Shown piece after piece: positions 1 through 8,346 of a stretch of DNA of 38,351 bases. The position numbers and the translations under genes were made by a program. This stretch comes from a virus. The DNA lies in the IMG/VR virus record IMGVR_UViG_3300031759_000072, positions 1-38,351 of that record. The stretch is one strand, 5' to 3'. The stretch's first letter is position 1. Each line of letters opens with the position of its first letter. The notes under the pieces were generated by a model. It was not told the origin of the DNA. It saw only the letters and a list, made by a program, of their open reading frames with translations, and ran no database searches.

Positions 1-206
1 TGAGAGAAATTGGTAGATTGGAAGCACGGTTTGAACGTAAGGACGAACCCACAAAGCCTGTCGCAACAAAATCGAACGCACCCGCACCGATTAAACCATT
101 GAAAGCGAGTTCAACCGTAGCTGATGTAAGAGTTGATTCAAACGGTCAATTCCACGGTACATATCAGCAATGGAAAGAATCACGCAGAGCTGGTAAGATC
201 AAGTAA
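1..206 (+). CDS. Scaffolding protein, C-terminal fragment (cut by window edge)
   Basis: The frame is open from base 3 to the stop at 204-206 and is identical to the last 67 codons of the complete scaffold gene at 34889-35788. It is truncated only because the window starts inside the gene. The tail is basic (ending QWKESRRAGKIK), as expected for the part of a P22-type scaffold that docks on coat subunits. An apparent TTG start at 18 is internal and should not be annotated as a gene start. Confidence 0.9.
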   Translation, partial: REIGRLEARFERKDEPTKPVATKSNAPAPIKPLKASSTVADVRVDSNGQFHGTYQQWKESRRAGKIK

Positions 207-238
207 CGGTAACAAACAATTTTTCATAGGAAATAATC

Positions 239-1486
239 ATGTCAAATAATTTATTGACGATATCGAAAATCACCAATGAAGCACTCATGGTGCTAGAAAA
301 CGAGTTGACCTTTACATCAGAGGTCGACAGAAATTACGATGACCAGTTTGCGGTTGTCGGGGCAAAGATTGGTAATACTGTGAACGTCCGCAGACCTGGT
401 CGTTTTATTGGTACTACTGGTCCAGCGCTTAATGTAGAAGACTTCAACGAAACAAGCGTACCTGTCACACTCTCCACGCAATTCCACGTAGACACGCAAT
501 TTACTACACAAGACCTTGCATTATCTTTAGATATGTTTAGTGATCGTGTATTGAAACCAGCTGTTGCCGCTATTGCTAACAAGATTGACAGAGACGGTTT
601 GAATACTGCGTTGTACAACACAGCTAATATCGTTGGTGTTGCTGGTACGCCCCCAACAGGATTGATTACATTCCTGACAGCGGGTGCTTATCTTGACGCT
701 GAAGGCGCACCACGTGATGGCAGACGTTCTTGTATTATCGAACCCTTTACAAGCGCAACAATCGTTGACAGCTTAAAAGGTTTGTTCGTGCCACAAGAAG
801 CGATCGGTGAGCAATACCGCAAGGGGCTGATGGGCAGGGACAGCGCAGGGGTAAATTGGAAATTAGACCAAAACGTTGTGTCACAAACTTTTGGTTCTTA
901 CTCAGGCGTTTCACTCCAAACCAACACAACAACTTTCACGGGTTCGTTGACAAGTGGCTGGTCACAATTTTCCACAATCACAATCAACACAGCGTCTAGC
1001 ACAGCTACATTGAATGCTGGTGATGTGATTCAGATTGCTGGTGTATATGCGACCAACCCACAAAACCGTCAAGCATACGGTTCAGGCAAACTACGCAACT
1101 TTGTTGTTATGAGTACAACTTCTGTTGGTACAGGCGGTGCTTCTGTTCAGGTTTCTCCAGCAATTATCACTGGCGGTCAATTCCAAAACAGTATCATCAT
1201 CGGTTCAACTTCTACAACAGCGGCAATTACTCCATTCAACAACACAGGTACTTTGTCTCCACAAAATATCATGATGCACCGCAATGCGTTCACGCTTGCA
1301 GTAGCTGACCTTGAGTTGCCTGAAGGCGTACATTTCGCTGGTCGTGCTAGTGATAAAGAAGTCGGTTTGTCAATGCGTGTAGTACGTCAGTACACAATTA
1401 ACAACGATTCAATCCCAACACGTCTTGATGTGCTGTATGGATGGGCACCACTCTATCCTGAGTTGTCTTGCCGTATTGCCGCTTAA
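239..1486 (+). CDS. Major capsid (coat) protein, P22 gp5 family
   Basis: The 415-residue product forms the icosahedral shell. It has the N-terminal pattern of the P22 coat family: a start MSNNLLTISKITNEAL, then a conserved N-terminal stretch to about residue 125 with GAKIGNTVNVRRPGRF and the QFTTQDLALSLDMFSDRVLKPA segment. P22 gp5 is 430 residues, so the length fits. A Thr/Ser-rich middle (about 225-345) sits where P22 coat carries its inserted domain; that placement is inferred. Translation starts at ATG 239 behind AGGA at 228-231. It follows scaffold by 32 bases, the usual scaffold-coat order. The same gene is repeated at 35821. Coat folding in P22 depends on GroEL/ES, which may relate to the GroES homologue at 27001. 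Confidence 0.93.
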   Translation: MSNNLLTISKITNEALMVLENELTFTSEVDRNYDDQFAVVGAKIGNTVNVRRPGRFIGTTGPALNVEDFNETSVPVTLSTQFHVDTQFTTQDLALSLDMFSDRVLKPAVAAIANKIDRDGLNTALYNTANIVGVAGTPPTGLITFLTAGAYLDAEGAPRDGRRSCIIEPFTSATIVDSLKGLFVPQEAIGEQYRKGLMGRDSAGVNWKLDQNVVSQTFGSYSGVSLQTNTTTFTGSLTSGWSQFSTITINTASSTATLNAGDVIQIAGVYATNPQNRQAYGSGKLRNFVVMSTTSVGTGGASVQVSPAIITGGQFQNSIIIGSTSTTAAITPFNNTGTLSPQNIMMHRNAFTLAVADLELPEGVHFAGRASDKEVGLSMRVVRQYTINNDSIPTRLDVLYGWAPLYPELSCRIAA

Positions 1487-1507
1487 TCAACCTAAAGGAA
1501 ATACAAA

Positions 1508-1954
1508 ATGAGTAATCCAGGACCAGCAACCACAGTATCGGCTCACCCAAGTAATGTCACAACGAATCAAGCGTTGCGTCTTATCGGTGTAGCCAAAGGC
1601 GTTAACCTTAATGCTGTAGCATTTACGCCAGTACCAGTTGTTAACTCAACTGCTTATTTGCCAAAAGAAATGATTGTTACCAACGTGAATAACGCTGGTG
1701 CGGTTGTATCTTTGTCAACAACAACAGCTTTAGGTATAACAACTACAAACGCTGGTTCACCATCCAGTTTGTTTGGAGCGCTGACAACTGCTCAAATCTC
1801 AGCACTTTCAACATCCGTGTTGGGAACTGCTTATGTTGATTCAAGCTCAACTAGCTTGTCTTATCAAAACCAAACTTTATACGTTGATGTAACAACTGCG
1901 TCAGGCGCAACTGGTACAGGCGATGTATATGTGTATGGTTACGATTTCAGCTAA
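1508..1954 (+). CDS. Putative capsid-associated (decoration-like) protein
   Basis: A 148-residue protein rich in Thr, Ser, Ala and Val, without Cys, and predicted to be mostly beta strand. It starts 21 bases after coat with an AAAGGA site at 1494-1499 and ends in the aromatic tail DVYVYGYDFS. An intrinsic terminator follows at 1978. Highly expressed small beta proteins directly after coat are often head decoration proteins, but I do not recognise a named family, so the role rests on position and composition only. Confidence 0.55.
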   Translation: MSNPGPATTVSAHPSNVTTNQALRLIGVAKGVNLNAVAFTPVPVVNSTAYLPKEMIVTNVNNAGAVVSLSTTTALGITTTNAGSPSSLFGALTTAQISALSTSVLGTAYVDSSSTSLSYQNQTLYVDVTTASGATGTGDVYVYGYDFS

Positions 1955-1977
1955 TCGGGGCTGACACCATAGGAGAA

Positions 1978-2005
1978 GTCACCCCCAAAAAGGGTGGCTT
2001 TTTTT
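1978..2005 (+). terminator. Intrinsic terminator after the coat operon
   Basis: The inverted repeat GTCACCC (1978-1984) and GGGTGGC (1992-1998), with one G-U pair, encloses a 7-base loop and is followed by seven T residues. It would end or attenuate the scaffold-coat transcript, keeping coat mRNA more abundant than downstream tail mRNA. Confidence 0.9.
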
Positions 2006-2047
2006 ACATTTAACAGTACAATTTAATCGTTTTTCAAAGGAAAAATT

Positions 2048-2386
2048 ATGTCATCTACAACCGTTGCCCGTGGTAATGCTCACGAGACTTTTTACATTGC
2101 CCCAAACATCACCCCAGCTTCATTAACAACATCGTCTGTTAGTTCACTTCAAACTTTCCCTATTGCTGGTTTGCAAACAACTGATATTGTGTCTTTTCAA
2201 CAATATCAAGGTAACCAAACTTCCAACATTGCAATAACAAATGTTGATGTTGCTACAGCTGGTGTTTTGACTGTTCAATTTCAAAATATTTCAGGTGCGG
2301 CAACTGCTATTCAACCAGCCGCAGGGGTTTATCAATTTCAAGTTGTTCGTGTTGAAGGTTATCCACAAGCTACTAATGGAGCTTAA
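2048..2386 (+). CDS. Hypothetical structural protein, 112 aa
   Basis: A small Thr/Gln/Val-rich protein predicted to be all beta. It begins after the terminator behind AAAGGA at 2036-2041. Two bases separate it from the next gene. It alternates polar and hydrophobic residues (for example ITNVDVATAGVLTVQF), like the three neighbouring proteins, so it may belong to a set of related small capsid-surface proteins. I cannot name a family. Its exact duplicate lies at 37630. Confidence 0.6.
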   Translation: MSSTTVARGNAHETFYIAPNITPASLTTSSVSSLQTFPIAGLQTTDIVSFQQYQGNQTSNIAITNVDVATAGVLTVQFQNISGAATAIQPAAGVYQFQVVRVEGYPQATNGA

Positions 2387-2388
2387 TT

Positions 2389-2751
2389 ATGGCAAACACA
2401 AGCGTATTTAGACCAGTCGGTTTATCTTATGCTGTTGCTGTTTCAACAACCGCATCAACTGCTTTGACCGTAACCCCAGCGGGTAACGATCAGATCAATT
2501 ATTGCGGTTTTTTAAATACATCTGCTAATCCTATTGCTTTGACAATAGCAGAAGCAAATGCTTTAAATTCGTTGACTGCTCCAGCCGCAGTACTTCCAAC
2601 AGCTGGAAGCCCTACTAACACGGTAATTTTAGGCGTTGCTATGACTTCACCAATGGTAATTGCAGTACCCCCCAACGGGTTCTCAATGTCAGCCATTACA
2701 AGCACAGGCACAACAACGCTTTACGTTACCCCAATGGCAGATCAATCATGA
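2389..2751 (+). CDS. Hypothetical structural protein, 120 aa
   Basis: A small beta-rich protein (Thr, Ala, Pro, Val) whose start lies two bases after the previous stop and whose end overlaps the next start by ATGA. The two copies in the terminal repeats differ at four bases, every one silent, which is direct evidence that the frame is translated and under protein-level constraint. It has no recognisable enzyme motif. Given the location between coat and fibres, it is probably a virion protein. Confidence 0.65.
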   Translation: MANTSVFRPVGLSYAVAVSTTASTALTVTPAGNDQINYCGFLNTSANPIALTIAEANALNSLTAPAAVLPTAGSPTNTVILGVAMTSPMVIAVPPNGFSMSAITSTGTTTLYVTPMADQS

Positions 2752-3107
2752 CCAATCAAGTAGCAAATACAAATACCCCTAACACGGTACTTTTGAACAC
2801 GTTTGCTTCACAACCCGTTATAGCAAGCGGTTTTGGTACTGCGCCAACAATCAAAGGCGCTACGCCAAATTGTTTTGCTGTAACAGTTGGAAGCGGTGGT
2901 GCGGCAAACGGCACGATTACATTACCTCCAGCTCCAAATGGTTGGATGTGTATTGCAAACGATGTTACCAATGGTTCTGCTTTGTTTTTACAACAGACTG
3001 CAAGTAGCACTACATCAGTAACTGTAACGGGTTATGGCATAACTACTGGACTAGCGGCAAATATGTCTGCTGGTGATGTGATTGTTATGACTTGTATTCC
3101 ATACTGA
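2748..3107 (+). CDS. Hypothetical structural protein, 119 aa
   Basis: A beta-rich protein with the turn-rich segment VTVGSGGAANGTITLPPAPNGW and a compact end VIVMTCIPY. It overlaps the previous gene by ATGA and the following fibre gene by TGATG, so translation of the run is probably coupled. The segment resembles small phage proteins with a receptor-like beta sandwich, but I cannot assign a family. Only its first seven codons are seen in the second copy, at 38330. Confidence 0.6.
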   Translation: MTNQVANTNTPNTVLLNTFASQPVIASGFGTAPTIKGATPNCFAVTVGSGGAANGTITLPPAPNGWMCIANDVTNGSALFLQQTASSTTSVTVTGYGITTGLAANMSAGDVIVMTCIPY

Positions 3108-4603
3108 TGTCAAATCAAACCGCAGTCACCGTCACAACAAATATTGTTCCTGTACAGGCAATATTTGATGTAAATGGCGTTTGCGTTGGATTGGTTGGAC
3201 CAGGGGGGGAGTTTTTCTCTCCCCCACTTAGTTCCGACACAATCAACTTTGCAACAATAACGAATAGCACAATTAATAGTACTGCTATTGGTGCTACAAA
3301 TGCTAGTACGGGTACGTTTACGACAATGACGACCAATAACGCCCAAATCACGGGCGGGTCAATCACAGGCGTAAGTATTACGATTACAGCGTTAAACAAC
3401 ACGCCAGTCGGCAATATAACGCCATCTACGGGTGCGTTTACTACTCTTTCAGCTACAACTACAACCACAACAAATTTAGCTGTTACGAGTCTAACTGGAT
3501 TGCTTTACGCAAATTCAACTTCGAACGCTACTGCGGCTACAGCAAATCAAATTGTTGGCGTAATAGGTAATACGTTTGTTACAAACGCAACAAACTCAAC
3601 AAACGCAACGAATACAACCAACATCATTGGCGGTTCTGCTGGAGCTGTTCCGTATCAATCCGCAACGGGCGTAACAGCTTTTGCTACGGGTACGGGCGTA
3701 TTGGTAGGCGGTTCAACACCAACATTTACAACAACGCCTACTATAACGGGCACAAATATTTCGGGAACAGCGTCAGCGCTGTCTATTGGTGGAAATGCCG
3801 CAACAGCAACTTCTTCAACTAATTTGTCAGGGGGTTCCACATATGCTTTTCCTTATCAAACGGCTTCAGGCTCAACTACATTCCTATCTGCGGGCACTTC
3901 GGGACAAATTCTTCAAACATTAGGCACGGGAGCAATTCCAGCTTGGGTTAGTCAATCTACCCTTTCAGTTGGTTCTGCTACAAACATCGTAGGTGGTTCA
4001 GCTGGGGTTATCCCTTATCAAACTGCAACTGGTGCAACAGGATTTACCGCAGTTGGGTCTGCGTCTCAACTTTTACAATCTAACGGTACTTCAGCTCCAA
4101 GTTGGGTGTCAGCAAACACTTTATCGGTGTCGAGTGCAACGAATTTAAGCGGGGGTGGAGCTGGGTACATTCCGTATCAATCTGCGTCAGGAAGCACGTT
4201 ATTTTTGTCCGCTGGAACATCTGGTTATGTTTTGCAATCAAATGGCACGAGCGCCCCTAGCTGGGTGTTGCCAACTGCGTACGCAACCATAACTGATGAT
4301 ACAACTTCAACTGGCACAAGATACCCTTTGTTTGCCAATCAAACAAGTGGTAACGTAGCAACTGAATACACAAGTTCAACAAAACTACAATATCAACCCT
4401 CAACGGGTACTTTTACTGCGACTGTTTTTAGCGGGTCATTAGCGGCATCAAATTTAACTGGAACAACATTGCCCAGCACTATTGTTACAAGCAGTTTGAC
4501 GACTGTTGGGACAATCGGTACAGGAATTTGGCAAGGTACTGTTGTTGCCACAACATATGGTGGAACTGGTACATCTCACGGTATAAATGGAGGAACATTC
4601 TAA
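3107..4603 (+). CDS. Repetitive tail fibre protein (fibre 1)
   Basis: The 498-residue product starts at the ATG that overlaps the previous stop (TGATG); an in-frame ATG at 3092 would only add five residues inside the upstream gene. The N-terminal part reads a variable (QAIFDVNGVCVGLV), followed by ASTGTFTT-type turns. From about residue 170 to 390 there are four repeats of a roughly 50-residue unit with GGSAG-IPYQ-ATG-T and LQSNGTSAPSWV blocks. Such repeats build slender trimeric fibres. The protein ends at TTYGGTGTSHGINGGTF; in many phages the YGGTG motif is followed by more fibre and an S74 chaperone, which here is encoded separately at 4917. It probably acts in adsorption. Confidence 0.75.
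   Translation: MSNQTAVTVTTNIVPVQAIFDVNGVCVGLVGPGGEFFSPPLSSDTINFATITNSTINSTAIGATNASTGTFTTMTTNNAQITGGSITGVSITITALNNTPVGNITPSTGAFTTLSATTTTTTNLAVTSLTGLLYANSTSNATAATANQIVGVIGNTFVTNATNSTNATNTTNIIGGSAGAVPYQSATGVTAFATGTGVLVGGSTPTFTTTPTITGTNISGTASALSIGGNAATATSSTNLSGGSTYAFPYQTASGSTTFLSAGTSGQILQTLGTGAIPAWVSQSTLSVGSATNIVGGSAGVIPYQTATGATGFTAVGSASQLLQSNGTSAPSWVSANTLSVSSATNLSGGGAGYIPYQSASGSTLFLSAGTSGYVLQSNGTSAPSWVLPTAYATITDDTTSTGTRYPLFANQTSGNVATEYTSSTKLQYQPSTGTFTATVFSGSLAASNLTGTTLPSTIVTSSLTTVGTIGTGIWQGTVVATTYGGTGTSHGINGGTF
3605..4276 (+). repeat. Tandem protein-level repeats in fibre 1
   Basis: Four copies of a roughly 50-residue unit share GG-AG-IPYQ and LQSNGTSAPSWV blocks. The last two copies are close to identical in the stretch SNGTSAPSWV, although codons differ, so the array is older than very recent slippage. 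Copy number change here would alter fibre length. Confidence 0.65.
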
Positions 4604-4917
4604 TGTTTACTTGGAAAATACTTGAAGCTCATTCAGAAAACGAAACAATTACACAAGTACGTTATTTTGCGTCTGTGACTGATGAAAAAAACACCGTTGA
4701 AACAGAAGGATGGTTGCCAATAAAAGAACGTACGCCCAAACCCGATTTCAACAGTATTCAACATGAGACAGTATGCGCTTGGGCTAGAGAAGATTCAACT
4801 CAAAATGGTGTAAATGCCATAGAATCTAGGTTACAAGAACAATTAGACGCATTGAATAAAAACGTCAATACAAAAGCGCCTTGGTCTCCACCTGAAACTT
4901 TTAAAGTGAGCGTGTAA
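4603..4917 (+). CDS. Small fibre-associated protein (paralogue of 6097 gene)
   Basis: A 104-residue protein whose ATG overlaps the stop of fibre 1 (TAATG); the open frame runs further upstream to 4528, but that part lies inside fibre 1. It begins FTWKILEAHS and ends with a helical LQEQLDALNKNVN stretch and APWSPP. The 108-residue protein at 6097 has the same plan: YTWKI near the start, a central Trp after a Phe, VQSQLDAKIANIVN, then LPWS. The pair therefore looks like one divergent family placed beside two fibres. A role as fibre-assembly or attachment partner is inferred. No enzyme motif is visible. Confidence 0.6.
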   Translation: MFTWKILEAHSENETITQVRYFASVTDEKNTVETEGWLPIKERTPKPDFNSIQHETVCAWAREDSTQNGVNAIESRLQEQLDALNKNVNTKAPWSPPETFKVSV

Positions 4918-6095
4918 TGGCACAAACAGGGTATACCCCAATACAACATTATTATTCAATTACAGGCGGTAATACTCCTACAACTGGTAATTTGACTTTA
5001 GGTGAAATAGCTATCAATGTAGCAGATCAAAAAGTCTATATGTTGAATTCAGCAAGCAATGCTGTTGTTACTCTTGTTGGTACTTTAGGTAATCAAAACG
5101 CCAACAGCGTATCAATTACTGGAGGTTCAATAAACAATACAACCATAGGTGCATCAACAGCATCTACTGGAGCATTTACTACAATTTCAGCTTCAGGCGT
5201 AATTACTTCTACTGTTTCAACAGGAACAGCCCCATTTACAGTATCTTCAACTACGCAAGTAGCTAATTTAAATGCCGCAACAGCTGGTACAGCTACAAAC
5301 GCAACAAATACAGCAATTACTGACAATACAAGTTCAAGCGCTACTTGGTATCCAACCATAGTTTCAGCAACAACTGGAAACTTACCACAAACCACATCAA
5401 GCACTAAATTTAGTTTTGTGCCAAGCACAGGAACTTTAACAACATCATATTTAACCCCCACAAATCCTTTAGGTACTGCTTATGGTGGAACAGGATTAAC
5501 ATCATTCACAGCAAATGGTTTGGTTTACGCATCTAGTTCAAGTGCTTTAGCTACTGGGTCAGGACTTCAATTTACTGGTACAAATTTAGGTATAGGAACA
5601 ACAAGCCCTGGATACCCATTGACGGTATCACTTGCTACACAAAATTTAATACAATTACAAAACACCAATGCGGGTACAAAATTTTGGTATGAAGCTGTAA
5701 GTAGCGGTAACACTTATTATTTTCTTAATGGAAGTAATGTTGGGGTACAAATAGCAGATGGTGGAAATTCTTGGTCAGCATATTCTGATTCAAGGTTAAA
5801 AAATGTAACTGGAACTTATGCAAACCCATTATCAGATATTGCACAACTTCAACCAGTTAAATTTACTTGGAAATCTGATACAACAAATAAACCTTGTGTT
5901 GGTGTTATAGCCCAAAGCGTACAAACTGTTGTTCCTGAAGCAGTTGACCAATTCAAACTTGCAAATGCTGATGAATTAAATGACCAAACAGAATACTTGT
6001 CAGTACGTTATACAGAACTTATACCTTTGATGATTGCAAGTATTCAAGCCTTAACAGCAAAAGTAACAGCTCTAGAAGCAAAGGTAGGAGCATAA
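4917..6095 (+). CDS. Tail fibre with C-terminal S74 intramolecular chaperone (fibre 2)
   Basis: A 392-residue fibre starting at the ATG overlapping the previous stop (TAATG). The N-terminus (GYTPIQHYYSITGG, then NLTLGEIAINVADQKVYM) is a typical phage fibre virion-attachment start. The middle carries ASTGAFTT turns, an ITDNTSSSATWYP segment matching fibre 1, and YGGTG near residue 189. From residue 290, SDSRLKN opens a peptidase S74 chaperone domain, which in endosialidase-type fibres drives trimer folding and then cleaves itself off at this serine. The extreme C-terminus (about 370-392) is a short coiled coil. I infer that the mature fibre ends near residue 289. Confidence 0.85.
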   Translation: MAQTGYTPIQHYYSITGGNTPTTGNLTLGEIAINVADQKVYMLNSASNAVVTLVGTLGNQNANSVSITGGSINNTTIGASTASTGAFTTISASGVITSTVSTGTAPFTVSSTTQVANLNAATAGTATNATNTAITDNTSSSATWYPTIVSATTGNLPQTTSSTKFSFVPSTGTLTTSYLTPTNPLGTAYGGTGLTSFTANGLVYASSSSALATGSGLQFTGTNLGIGTTSPGYPLTVSLATQNLIQLQNTNAGTKFWYEAVSSGNTYYFLNGSNVGVQIADGGNSWSAYSDSRLKNVTGTYANPLSDIAQLQPVKFTWKSDTTNKPCVGVIAQSVQTVVPEAVDQFKLANADELNDQTEYLSVRYTELIPLMIASIQALTAKVTALEAKVGA

Positions 6096-6096
6096 A

Positions 6097-6423
6097 ATGG
6101 CTAATACATACACTTGGAAAATAACAAATTTACAAGCATTTGCGAGTTCAAATGGGCAACCAAATGTTGTGTCTAATGTTGATTGGATTTGTTTTGGAAC
6201 TGATGGTACTAACACAGCACAAATGAATGGTTCACAAGCAATAATTTATAACTCAGGCAATAATTTTATTCCATTTAATCAATTAACAGAATCAGAAATT
6301 ATTGGCTGGGTTCAAAATGCTTTAGGTTCATCTGTTCAGGATGTTCAATCACAACTTGATGCAAAAATAGCTAACATAGTGAATCCATCAGTTGTAACAA
6401 AATTGCCTTGGTCAACAACTTAA
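6097..6423 (+). CDS. Small fibre-associated protein (paralogue of 4603 gene)
   Basis: A 108-residue protein starting one base after the fibre 2 stop. It begins ANTYTWKITNLQAF, a pattern I have seen in small phage proteins next to tail fibres, has an acidic surface-like middle, and ends with VQSQLDAKIANIVN and a LPWSTT tail. It shares this framework with the 104-residue product at 4603 although overall identity is low. The pairing with two fibre genes suggests that an ancestral fibre-plus-partner unit was duplicated or acquired twice. Confidence 0.6.
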   Translation: MANTYTWKITNLQAFASSNGQPNVVSNVDWICFGTDGTNTAQMNGSQAIIYNSGNNFIPFNQLTESEIIGWVQNALGSSVQDVQSQLDAKIANIVNPSVVTKLPWSTT

Positions 6424-6432
6424 AGGAAAAAA

Positions 6433-8346
6433 ATGTCAACAGTAAATTTATCACCATTTGCAGGGGCAGGGGCACAATTTTTTGATTCCAATGGAGTGCC
6501 TTTGTCTGGGGGGTTGATATATACCTATGCGTCTGGTACAACAACACCACAAGCAACTTATACCACTTCAACAGGAAATATTGCAAATTCAAACCCAATT
6601 GTTTTAGGTTCTGATGGTAGGACACCACAAGAAATATGGTTGCTTAATGGTTATTCATATAAATTTATTATACAAAATTCTAGTGGTACACAAATAGGAA
6701 GTTACGATAATATTCCTGGTATAAACGATACTACTTCATTAATTGCTTTTGAAAACACTTTAATTGGTTCTACTGGTTCTTCATTAGTTGGTTATAACCA
6801 AGGAAGCTCAAGTGCTACAACTAGAACAGTTCAGTCTAAATTACAAGAATTTGTATCTGTTAAAGATTTTGGTGCAATAGGAAATAATACTGCTGATGAT
6901 ACAAATGCAATACAGGCGGCTCTGAACTATGCCGCACCCCTTGGATATGTTGTAGTCTTCCCTCCAGGTCAATACAAAACAACTTCTGCATTAACTGCTA
7001 GTTTTAGCAGTGGTGGTATTTTCATGGAAGGAGTTGGCTATGGTAGTGGATCAACTAATGACAATGGAATATTTCCTACTGGCTCAGGTTATACAGCACT
7101 AACAGTAAGTGGTAATGTTAATGTATTTAGTGTCTGTTTAGGTGGTGGTGGAAATACAATAAATGGTTTGTATTTCAATAATATATCATTAAGTTTAGTT
7201 AACAAAGTTAGAGTTTATAACTTCAATGGTTTTGGGATTCGTATTGATAAAGTGTATGACACAGTATTTGAAGTTTTATCTGCTGAAGTTTGTGGAAATA
7301 CATCATCTACAACATTAAATTCTTATTCATATCCAAATTATGCTTTTGGTATGTTTGATGCTGGTGACACTTGTAATATGTCCCACATTTTGCGTTTGCA
7401 AGTGGAGCAAGCACAATACTATGCTATTTATGTATCTGGTAACACTTTAAGTTGTTTGATTGATAATATTCATTCAGAAAGAGCTACTACAAGTGCATCT
7501 TATCAAGCATATCCTACATGGGCATTAGGTGGTAATAGATGTAGATACAATGTTGCAAGATTAGAATCAAATCAACCAACAACAGCTACCGTTCAAATTT
7601 TAGGCGTTAATACAACTTTTGCAAATTTATTGGTTGAAGGTGCAATTGTTGTATCTGCATCTGGCGTTAATGGTGGTCCAATAACCATTGAAACACCTGA
7701 AATACAAGGAACATTACAAGCTCAAAGTAATCAAACTGGCACTATTACTTTAATTGGTGGATCAGTTTCAAATTTAAATTCACAAGCATTAGGGTGGAAA
7801 ATATTTTCGACAAATATTGGAACTTTAACTATAAATTATTCTGGTTCATCAGACCCTAAAAATTTTGAAGTATTTGGTGCGGTAATTTCAATTTTATCTA
7901 GTGGAAGTACAAATTCATCTGCTACTTTTAATGATTGTAATATTGCTAATTTGTCGGCAACAAGTGGTGTTTATGGTCTACAAGGAACATCTATTTATAA
8001 CAACTGTAATATTACTTGTTCATCTACATATAACATTGGATATTCTGCAAATTATTTTAATAGCTGTACTATCAATGCAAACATTACATTAAACCCTGGT
8101 TCTATATATTTAAGCAATACAGTTATAAATGGTACTTTGACACAAAGTTCTGGGTCAATCTCAAGCATATTTGATGGTTCAAGTTATGCAACAGGAACTG
8201 TTACAGGATTTGGAGCACCAACTGGAAATGCTTGGAATAAAGGACAAAGAACATTTAATTTAGCACCAGCAACTGGCTCTCCTAAATCATGGGTTTGTAC
8301 AGTAACTGGTACACCTGGCACTTGGGTATCTGAAGGAAATCTATAA
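6433..8346 (+). CDS. Tailspike with beta-helix (pectate-lyase-like) domain
   Basis: A 637-residue protein behind AAAGGA at 6423-6428. Residues 1-100 are a head-binding module (QFFDSNGVPLSGGLIYTYAS and LLNGYSYKFIIQNSSGTQIG). From about 141 comes VKDFGAIGNNTADDTNAI, the hallmark opening of the Pectate_lyase_3 beta-helix family, followed by long repetitive strands rich in Asn, Ser, Thr and Gly. Such spikes bind and cut surface polysaccharide before DNA entry. The C-terminus ends LAPATGSPKSWVCTVTGTPGTWV, a short closing module frequent on phage spikes. Active-site acids cannot be fixed from sequence alone. The codons look more AT-rich than in the head genes, compatible with recent exchange of a host-range gene. 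Confidence 0.88.
   Translation: MSTVNLSPFAGAGAQFFDSNGVPLSGGLIYTYASGTTTPQATYTTSTGNIANSNPIVLGSDGRTPQEIWLLNGYSYKFIIQNSSGTQIGSYDNIPGINDTTSLIAFENTLIGSTGSSLVGYNQGSSSATTRTVQSKLQEFVSVKDFGAIGNNTADDTNAIQAALNYAAPLGYVVVFPPGQYKTTSALTASFSSGGIFMEGVGYGSGSTNDNGIFPTGSGYTALTVSGNVNVFSVCLGGGGNTINGLYFNNISLSLVNKVRVYNFNGFGIRIDKVYDTVFEVLSAEVCGNTSSTTLNSYSYPNYAFGMFDAGDTCNMSHILRLQVEQAQYYAIYVSGNTLSCLIDNIHSERATTSASYQAYPTWALGGNRCRYNVARLESNQPTTATVQILGVNTTFANLLVEGAIVVSASGVNGGPITIETPEIQGTLQAQSNQTGTITLIGGSVSNLNSQALGWKIFSTNIGTLTINYSGSSDPKNFEVFGAVISILSSGSTNSSATFNDCNIANLSATSGVYGLQGTSIYNNCNITCSSTYNIGYSANYFNSCTINANITLNPGSIYLSNTVINGTLTQSSGSISSIFDGSSYATGTVTGFGAPTGNAWNKGQRTFNLAPATGSPKSWVCTVTGTPGTWVSEGNL

Larger units (their letters stand above)
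1..2769. repeat. Left copy of the terminal redundancy
   Basis: This stretch recurs at 35583-38351 with a constant offset of 35582 bases. I saw no difference over roughly the first 2.6 kb. Four substitutions follow, at 2613 (T/A), 2649 (A/T), 2703 (C/T) and 2742 (T/C), compared with 38195, 38231, 38285 and 38324. All four fall in third codon positions of the 120-residue gene and are synonymous. This is the signature of a circular or circularly permuted genome of about 35.58 kb assembled past its own start, with the far end drawn from a slightly different strain. A real physical terminal repeat is less likely because the copies differ. Confidence 0.9.

Noticed and set aside
317-932. Minus-strand open frames opposite the coat gene (and their copies near 36000)
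   Set aside because: They are shadows of a well-supported coat gene, have no ribosome sites and read as unstructured protein.
2003-2031. Promoter after the first terminator
   Set aside because: TTTACA is present, but no acceptable -10 at 16-18 bases.
1-2769. Gene duplication of coat and following genes
   Set aside because: The match covers the whole contig end at constant offset, so it is assembly redundancy of a circular map.
3605-4276. CRISPR-like or tandem DNA repeat
   Set aside because: The repeats are at protein level with codon differences and lie in frame within a fibre gene.
4528-4602. Earlier start for the 104-aa fibre partner
   Set aside because: The extension lies within fibre 1 and reads Cys/His/Trp-rich nonsense; TAATG coupling at 4603 fits the pattern of the region.
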